A stretch of 64,000 bases of DNA from Akkermansia muciniphila (GTDB taxonomy: Bacteria > Verrucomicrobiota > Verrucomicrobiia > Limisphaerales > SIBE01): NCBI GenBank assembly GCA_945861765.1, contig CAMAWP010000004.1, forward strand, positions 1 through 64,000, given 5' to 3'. The stretch's first letter is position 1, and each line of letters begins with the position of its first letter. Shown here piece after piece: positions 58,101 through 64,000 of this stretch. The position numbers were made by a program, and so were the translations under genes. A model generated the notes under the pieces. That model saw nothing but the letters and a program-made list of their open reading frames with translations. It had not been told where the DNA came from and did no database searches.

Positions 58101-58542
58101 ATTCTGTCCGCCCTTTGACCTCCCCCAGCAAATCGCGCCGCACGGCGGTCAGATACTTGGTGAACTGCGGCGTAAGCCAGCACTTGCGCTGGAACGGCGC
58201 GAGTTCGTGGTCGAGGGCAGGATCATAGGCGAAGGGAAATCTTTCCGCCTTCGGCTCGAGGAAAAAGTCGAACGGGTTGAACACCGCCATCTCGACGACC
58301 AGGTCCACCTCGACGAGCAATTCGCGGGTGGGTTTATCAAAGACGAGGCGTGCCGCGTAATTCGACTGCGGGTCCTGCACCCAGTTGATGAAGTGCTTCT
58401 CGGGCAAAACTCGGAGCGAGTAACTTAGGATGCGAGTGCGAGAGTGCGGCGCGGGACGCAGCCGTATGACCTGAGGCCCAAGCGTGACCAGCCTGTCATA
58501 CTTGTAATGGGTCTTGTGGTGAAGCGCGACGTGGATGGACAT
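55129..58542 (-). CDS. Transglutaminase + DUF2126 fusion protein
   Basis: N-terminal transglutaminase ([87 protein letters not shown]) and long DUF2126-like C-terminus ([37 protein letters not shown]). Confidence 0.95.
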   Translation of the reverse strand: [1137 protein letters not shown]

Positions 58543-58544
58543 GG

Positions 58545-61500
58545 TTACAAATACGATTCTAGGGGCTCGGCTCCGAGGGTGCCGGAAAGGGATTCGAGAT
58601 AGGCGGGCGACTCGACATCTTCCAGCTTTTTACGGGCGCGGGCGAGGCGACGCGGAATGCCGAGGCGGGCAGCTTCGTCGGCGTGGCTGGCGCGCTTGTG
58701 GAATCTTTCGAGGTATTCGACGTGCCGGCGCCAAAGCTTGATGTCAACGCCCTGCTTGGCTTTCAGGCGCGCGGCATACCAGTCGCTGCCCAGCAGGTTT
58801 TCGCGGGTGAACAGTTTTCGAAATTCCGGATGGTTGAGGTCTTTGCCCTCCCACTCGTCCTGCCGCATGAGGTGCAACAGCGCCTGGAGCGGCGGGCAGG
58901 CCTGCTTCACACTGCCGTCTTCAAAATACATCTGGGCGACGCGCTTTTGCGTGGCGATGATGTTGTCCATGCCGTCCGCGAACACGTCCAGGTCCTGCAA
59001 TTCCGGCTTGAGCATTTCCTCGGTGAAGACGGCGTTCGGATGGTTGAACACACGACCGAAGAAGTGATGCACGAAGCGCAGATTGATGCGGTAGCCAAGC
59101 CGGCTGGCGAGCACGGGCCGGCCGCGGTGGGTGAAGTCCACGCACCGGTCGAGGAACTGGCTGGCGAGGAGGGATTTCGGGTCGCGCTCGTCGGGTTCCA
59201 TGCGACACCACACCTCGGGCACGAGCAGGCTGATGTCGTGGTCCACCCGGAAGTTGGGGCCGACGTGGCCGGAGGCGGTGACGAAGCCGTGGTGGCCAGT
59301 GAGCAACCACGAGACGAGTGCATTGTTCAGATCAATGACCGGGGGTAGCGCGTTGAACGGACCTTTGGTCAGCGCGCCTTCCGAGCCGGCCCCCGTGGTC
59401 GAGGGTGATTTGCCGGTCATGCTGCAAATGAATTCCATGAACAATTCCGGCAGTTCGAGGTAATGGATCGGGTTGAACACCGCCAGCGGGCGGATGCCGG
59501 GCTCGGGCGGGTTGTTCCGCCGCCCCGGCAGCACGGCCGCGACCGGATTGTAAACCGGCTGGGTGAGCGGCACCCGCCGACGCAGCCGGGTGCTCACGTC
59601 CGCAAGGTAGCTTTCGCGCGGCTGGACAAGGTCGGGGCGCAGTTGCAGGTAGCGCGGGTTCTTGCTGGGTTTGCTGTCCACGATCCGGGGGTTGGCTGAA
59701 CTGACAAAGTAACCAGGCTCGCCCGTGTCCGCGACGGATCGGATCAATGCCTGCATCGGGTCGGTGAACTGACAAAAGGCCAACGCCTCCTCGATCATCT
59801 CGCGCGCGGCGGCGGGCGTCAGCGGTTCGTAGTTGGAGAAGAAATTGTCGAGACGCGCGAAGTCGCCCTCGGTTTGCTTGTCGTAACCGCGATGAATGGC
59901 GTCGTCCGGACGCTGGAAGAGGCGGTATTCACAATTCTTGACGAACTTCAACGACGCGGCCGGGTCGGCTGGGGTAAAATCCTTCAACGCACCCGGCGGT
60001 ACCACGACCGAGACGGTGATGTCATCTTCGGTCTGGATTTTAACTGCGGGGCTGAAATCCTTGCGCAATCCAAACGTGCGCCAGGCGCCGTCGCTGTCGA
60101 ACCCCACGCGCAGGTAGGTCGTGACCAGCTTGCGGCTGTCGCACTTCAGTTCATTGGCGGGCGTGCCGTTGATGATGTCCACGCTGAAGTGTTCGCGCCA
60201 GTCGCGGCCCCAGTCCGGCTCGTAATAGCGCTTCACGACAAACACCAGTTCCTTGATGTATTGAGGAACACTGGCCAGCCATGCGTTGTATTCGGACGAA
60301 TAATCATGCTCGTCCGGCGTGAGCAGCTTGATCACCGACCCGAGCGAGCGTTCCGCGCTGAGAATGGCGCGACGATCCACGCGGGTCGGGTCCTGGAAGC
60401 GTCCGCTGTAATCGCGGTTGATCAGTGTCACGACCTGGTTGAAGTCTTTTTTGAAATCCGCCACGAACACCGGACCGGTGAGGATGGCGTCGGTGATGGG
60501 TTTGGAGATTTCCGATTTGCCGCCACCGGAAACGGTGCAGGGCTTGTGGCAGAGCGTGCCCTCGGCGGAAGTGCCTACCAGCCGCCAGGGGCGGTGGGCG
60601 GCGGGTTTTTCCATCCGCACTTTGTATCCCGACGGACGCACATAGGTTTTTCCGGGCAGCAACCTGATCGCTTGTTCCCCTGCCCCGTTCTTCCATGAGA
60701 TCCGCTGGCTGTGCAAATCGAAGAGCGCGTCCTCCGGCACATAGAGGATGTCCGCAAATGTCTTGTCCACGCCGTAGCCGCCGGGCTTCAGGTCCATCAT
60801 GCCGGCGTAAACGGTTTGGACCTCGGCGAACGAATGGCCCTTGCGCTTGACGTGCGCGTCGCCGCTGAACTCCTCGCCCAGGTCGTAGGCGGCGAACACC
60901 AGCGCGCCGCCGGCATGCTCCTCCTCGCACGCGCCGTAGAGATTGGCCGCGTAACTGATCTGGGTTTTGACCTCCTTCTTGCAGTAGCCGAAATAGTTGT
61001 CCGCGATGAGCGTGACAATCACGCCGGCCTCGTCGCGACAGGTGAGCTTAAACGCGCCGCCGTTGTTGTAGAGTTCGTCCTCACCTTTCCAGCACTGGCC
61101 GTCGCGGCGCTGGCGCTCAGTGGCTTGATCCCAATGCGGCAAGCCCACGGCCTTCTTCGTCGCCCGCACCAGATGCGGGGCGAGAATGACGCACCCGGTG
61201 TGGCCCGTCCAATGTTCCACGTCGAGGCCGACGTCGTTCTGCGGCAGCAGCGGATCGCCGCCGTTGCCGAAGATACTTTCGACGAAGTCCAGATTGCTGA
61301 CCAGGTTTCCCGGCACGAAGAAGCGGATCTCCATCGCTTTCTCCGAAGTGTAACCCGGCACTTCCGGACACACGATCGGCCGCAGCAACAGCGAAACGAA
61401 ACATTCCGCCGATTTGGGTTGCGTGTCTGTGAACGGCAGCCGCAGCAGGTCGTGCGGGGGATTGAGCGCGAGCGCGAGCATTTTGCCGAAGACGGCCTTT

Positions 61501-61973
61501 GGCACGGCGATCTTGTCGTCCGGAATGGGCAGGCCGCCCTCCGTGATGTGGAAAATGCCTGCGGTAGTGCGCCTGTCGCTGCGCGGATTGTGCAACACGC
61601 CCTGGCGGACCCGGTACGAGCTGACGATGTCCGACGCGAATTCGTCGCGGTCCACCGGGAGCGAGAGCACACGCGCCAACCCCGGACGATCGAGCACAAA
61701 CGTGCGCGGCGGGAGTTTGGAAACGGGCACATCATCCAGATAATCGTAAAGAAAAGTCTGGATGCGCTGATCCGCCGGGCAGAGGTATTGGCCGAGCAGC
61801 CGGTCCTTTTCCTGATATTGCGCGGCGAGCGCGGCCAGGGTTTCGGAAGATTCCGCGCCGCCCGTGGTTTTGACCGGCTGGCAGCCTATCAGGGCAAGCT
61901 TGACATTGATGTGGGCGATCAAATGGGCCGGAGTGGCCTGATTTACTGCGATCATGGAATTCGATGCAAACAT
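58545..61973 (-). CDS. Large (1142 aa) protein of unknown function embedded in the ATP-grasp/alpha-E/transglutaminase cluster
   Basis: Single long ORF filling the gap between the DUF2126 protein and alpha-E genes, overlapping the latter; no family recognised. Confidence 0.88.
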   Translation of the reverse strand: MFASNSMIAVNQATPAHLIAHINVKLALIGCQPVKTTGGAESSETLAALAAQYQEKDRLLGQYLCPADQRIQTFLYDYLDDVPVSKLPPRTFVLDRPGLARVLSLPVDRDEFASDIVSSYRVRQGVLHNPRSDRRTTAGIFHITEGGLPIPDDKIAVPKAVFGKMLALALNPPHDLLRLPFTDTQPKSAECFVSLLLRPIVCPEVPGYTSEKAMEIRFFVPGNLVSNLDFVESIFGNGGDPLLPQNDVGLDVEHWTGHTGCVILAPHLVRATKKAVGLPHWDQATERQRRDGQCWKGEDELYNNGGAFKLTCRDEAGVIVTLIADNYFGYCKKEVKTQISYAANLYGACEEEHAGGALVFAAYDLGEEFSGDAHVKRKGHSFAEVQTVYAGMMDLKPGGYGVDKTFADILYVPEDALFDLHSQRISWKNGAGEQAIRLLPGKTYVRPSGYKVRMEKPAAHRPWRLVGTSAEGTLCHKPCTVSGGGKSEISKPITDAILTGPVFVADFKKDFNQVVTLINRDYSGRFQDPTRVDRRAILSAERSLGSVIKLLTPDEHDYSSEYNAWLASVPQYIKELVFVVKRYYEPDWGRDWREHFSVDIINGTPANELKCDSRKLVTTYLRVGFDSDGAWRTFGLRKDFSPAVKIQTEDDITVSVVVPPGALKDFTPADPAASLKFVKNCEYRLFQRPDDAIHRGYDKQTEGDFARLDNFFSNYEPLTPAAAREMIEEALAFCQFTDPMQALIRSVADTGEPGYFVSSANPRIVDSKPSKNPRYLQLRPDLVQPRESYLADVSTRLRRRVPLTQPVYNPVAAVLPGRRNNPPEPGIRPLAVFNPIHYLELPELFMEFICSMTGKSPSTTGAGSEGALTKGPFNALPPVIDLNNALVSWLLTGHHGFVTASGHVGPNFRVDHDISLLVPEVWCRMEPDERDPKSLLASQFLDRCVDFTHRGRPVLASRLGYRINLRFVHHFFGRVFNHPNAVFTEEMLKPELQDLDVFADGMDNIIATQKRVAQMYFEDGSVKQACPPLQALLHLMRQDEWEGKDLNHPEFRKLFTRENLLGSDWYAARLKAKQGVDIKLWRRHVEYLERFHKRASHADEAARLGIPRRLARARKKLEDVESPAYLESLSGTLGAEPLESYL

Positions 61974-63082
61974 GCGTCACCACGGTTACCCAATTCCGCG
62001 CCTGCAAACAAGCGCGCGCTGCCCGCTTCATCGGGTCGCCCCTCGGACATTTCCAGGCGAGCCGCGCTCTGCTGCTGTTGCTCCTCCTGCTGCACCATGA
62101 TCTCGTCCTCCAGATTATTGAATGGCTGAAAAATATAGGCATTGAAGAGCGCGCCGCCGATGTCGTTGAGCTTGCCTTGCAGAACGTCGAGGTAACCGTG
62201 CAACCCAGCGGCGAACACCTCGTCAATGGTGCTGAATTGCAATTCCGCCTCGAGTCGGCCGGCGTGCTTTTCCGCGTCATTGCTGAACCGCCCCTCGGCC
62301 ACGCCGGAGATGCGGCGCAAGGCATGGTTAAGCTCACTCACACAGAAGCGCACCGAGCGCGGAAAATCCTCGTTGAGCAACAGAAACTCCACGACGAGGC
62401 GCGGGTTGACCTCCGCGCCGTGGATGGTTTTGTAGGCGTCCCACGCGCTGCAGGAACGGAGAATGGCGGACCATTCGAGGGCCTCCTCCTGACTGACCAT
62501 CTTCGGCACGCCCTTGGCCGGAAGAGTTTCATAACGCAGGTCAAGGATGCGCGAGGTCTTGTCGGCGCGCTCAAGGAATTTGCCGACCTGGGCAAACCAC
62601 CAGCCTTCGTTATGAATGAGGGTGGCGTCGGTCAGCCCGATGATATGAAGCGAGCCGGCCTTGATCTGCTGGAAGAATTCACTGGGACTGTCTTTCCAAA
62701 CCTGCCGAGCCACCGGGGTTTTGACGAACCAGTAAAGTCGGTTCAATTCCTCCCACAACTCGATGGTGATCTGGTCGCGCACCATGCGAGCATTTTCGCG
62801 GGCCTGACAAATGGACGAAACAATGGAATTGGGATTCTCCAACTGGAAAACAAGAAACTCGGTGACGTTCCGCGCGGTTGCTTTCTTGTGGAGCGCGAAG
62901 AATTGCGCCTCGTCCCCGGTGGTTTGCACGATCGGCAGCCAGTGTTCAGCCAATCGCTTCTCGTTGAGATCCCGCAGATCGAGGAGCAGTTGCAGATTGA
63001 CGTCAACAATACGGGCGATGTTCTCCGCGCGCTCGATATAGCGGAACATCCAGTAGAGGGAGTTGGCGACGCGGCTCAACAT
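61952..63082 (-). CDS. Alpha-E (DUF403) domain protein
   Basis: MLSRVANSLYWMFRYIERAENIARIVDVNLQLLLDLRDL...; EFLLLNEDFPRSVRFCVSELNHALRRISG. Start refined to 63082; track ORF begins 63127. Confidence 0.94.
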   Translation of the reverse strand: MLSRVANSLYWMFRYIERAENIARIVDVNLQLLLDLRDLNEKRLAEHWLPIVQTTGDEAQFFALHKKATARNVTEFLVFQLENPNSIVSSICQARENARMVRDQITIELWEELNRLYWFVKTPVARQVWKDSPSEFFQQIKAGSLHIIGLTDATLIHNEGWWFAQVGKFLERADKTSRILDLRYETLPAKGVPKMVSQEEALEWSAILRSCSAWDAYKTIHGAEVNPRLVVEFLLLNEDFPRSVRFCVSELNHALRRISGVAEGRFSNDAEKHAGRLEAELQFSTIDEVFAAGLHGYLDVLQGKLNDIGGALFNAYIFQPFNNLEDEIMVQQEEQQQQSAARLEMSEGRPDEAGSARLFAGAELGNRGDACLHRIP

Positions 63083-63083
63083 G

Positions 63084-63998
63084 TCATTCGTCTCCGTAAA
63101 GAACCCAAGTGTCTTTGCTCCCCCCACCCTGCGACGAGTTCACGACCAACGAACCCTTCCGCAGGGCCACGCGCGTCAGCCCGCCGGGAATGATTTCAAT
63201 TTTCTCGCCGTAAATGATGTAGGGCCGCAAATCAATGTGCCGCCCTTCAAAGCCACCCTCCTCAACGTGGGTCGGGTGACGGGAGAGCGAAATGGTCGGC
63301 TGGGCGATGTAACTGCGTGGCTCGGCGGTGACTTTTTGCCGGAAGTCTTCGATCTCGGCTTTCGTTGCCTTCGGCCCGATCAACATGCCGTAACCGCCCG
63401 ATTCGTTCGCAGTTTTAACAACGAGCTGGTGGAGGTTTTCGAGAATATATTTCTTGTCCGACTCCTCGTTGGCGAGGAACGTGGACACATTCGGGAGGAT
63501 CGGGTCCTGGTCGAGATAGTATTTGATCATCCGTGGCACGAAGTAATACATGACCTTGTCATCGGCGATGCCCGTGCCGATGGAGTTGGCGAGCGAAACG
63601 TGTCCGGCACGGTACGCGTTCACGAGGCCGGGAACGCCAAGCATCGAGTCGCGACGGAAAACCGTTGGGTCCAGAAAATCATCATCAATCCGACGGTAAA
63701 TGACGTGAACCGGCTGCAAGCCCTTCGTCGTCCGCATCAATACCCGGGCATCGCGCACCACAAGATCGCGGCCTTCGACAATCTTAATGCCCATCTGCCG
63801 GGCGAGATAGGTGTGCTCAAAATACGCCGAGTTGTGAGCTCCCGGCGTGAGCAACACAACGGTCGGTTCGGACACTCCGGCGGGCGCGATATGTTGCAGC
63901 ATCCCCAGCAACTCGCGCGGATAATCCTCCACCGGCCGCACGCCGATGCTCTCGAACATGCCCGGAAACGAGCGCTTCATGGCGCGGCGATTTTCCAA
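63084..63998 (-). CDS. Circularly permuted ATP-grasp protein (DUF404/DUF407), 5' end outside window
   Basis: [69 protein letters not shown]...[31 protein letters not shown]; protein continues past window edge. Confidence 0.93.
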   Translation of the reverse strand: MENRRAMKRSFPGMFESIGVRPVEDYPRELLGMLQHIAPAGVSEPTVVLLTPGAHNSAYFEHTYLARQMGIKIVEGRDLVVRDARVLMRTTKGLQPVHVIYRRIDDDFLDPTVFRRDSMLGVPGLVNAYRAGHVSLANSIGTGIADDKVMYYFVPRMIKYYLDQDPILPNVSTFLANEESDKKYILENLHQLVVKTANESGGYGMLIGPKATKAEIEDFRQKVTAEPRSYIAQPTISLSRHPTHVEEGGFEGRHIDLRPYIIYGEKIEIIPGGLTRVALRKGSLVVNSSQGGGSKDTWVLYGDE

Positions 63999-64000
63999 CA

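Noticed and set aside
60711-63193. Long + strand ORFs (472 aa at 60711-62129 and 409 aa at 61964-63193)
   Set aside because: Antisense to well-supported alpha-E and cluster proteins; no recognisable motifs; typical shadow ORFs in GC-rich coding sequence.

Overview
The window looks like a GC-rich bacterial chromosome segment. Its gene content (CotH/LTD giant secreted protein, DUF1080 lipoprotein, FloA/NfeD, REP-like intergenic palindromes) suggests Verrucomicrobia or a relative; this taxon is inferred, not tested. Main content: (1) a housekeeping/envelope region (1-28 kb) with an FGE-family protein, a giant CotH/lamin-tail secreted protein, FloA-NfeD, a Sel1 protein, an LpoB/COG3014/YcfL-like lipoprotein operon, hisF-hisI-trpE, a DUF1257/DUF2997/radical-SAM trio, a metallophosphoesterase, an SDR, a class IV aminotransferase and a PQQ dehydrogenase; (2) the standout locus (28.3-48.0 kb), seven tightly packed, mostly overlapping + strand genes that read as pfaD-pfaA-pfaC (PUFA-synthase type iterative PKS) followed directly by oleA-oleB-oleC-oleD (head-to-head long-chain olefin pathway), apparently a dedicated operon for polyunsaturated long-chain hydrocarbon synthesis; (3) a 13+ kb minus-strand cluster (50.8 kb to window end) of circularly permuted ATP-grasp, alpha-E and transglutaminase proteins with a 1142-aa protein I cannot assign to any family. 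Intergenic gaps carry several palindromic/duplicated repeat families and one relic of a histidine kinase. No CRISPR, transposase, rRNA or tRNA was recognised.
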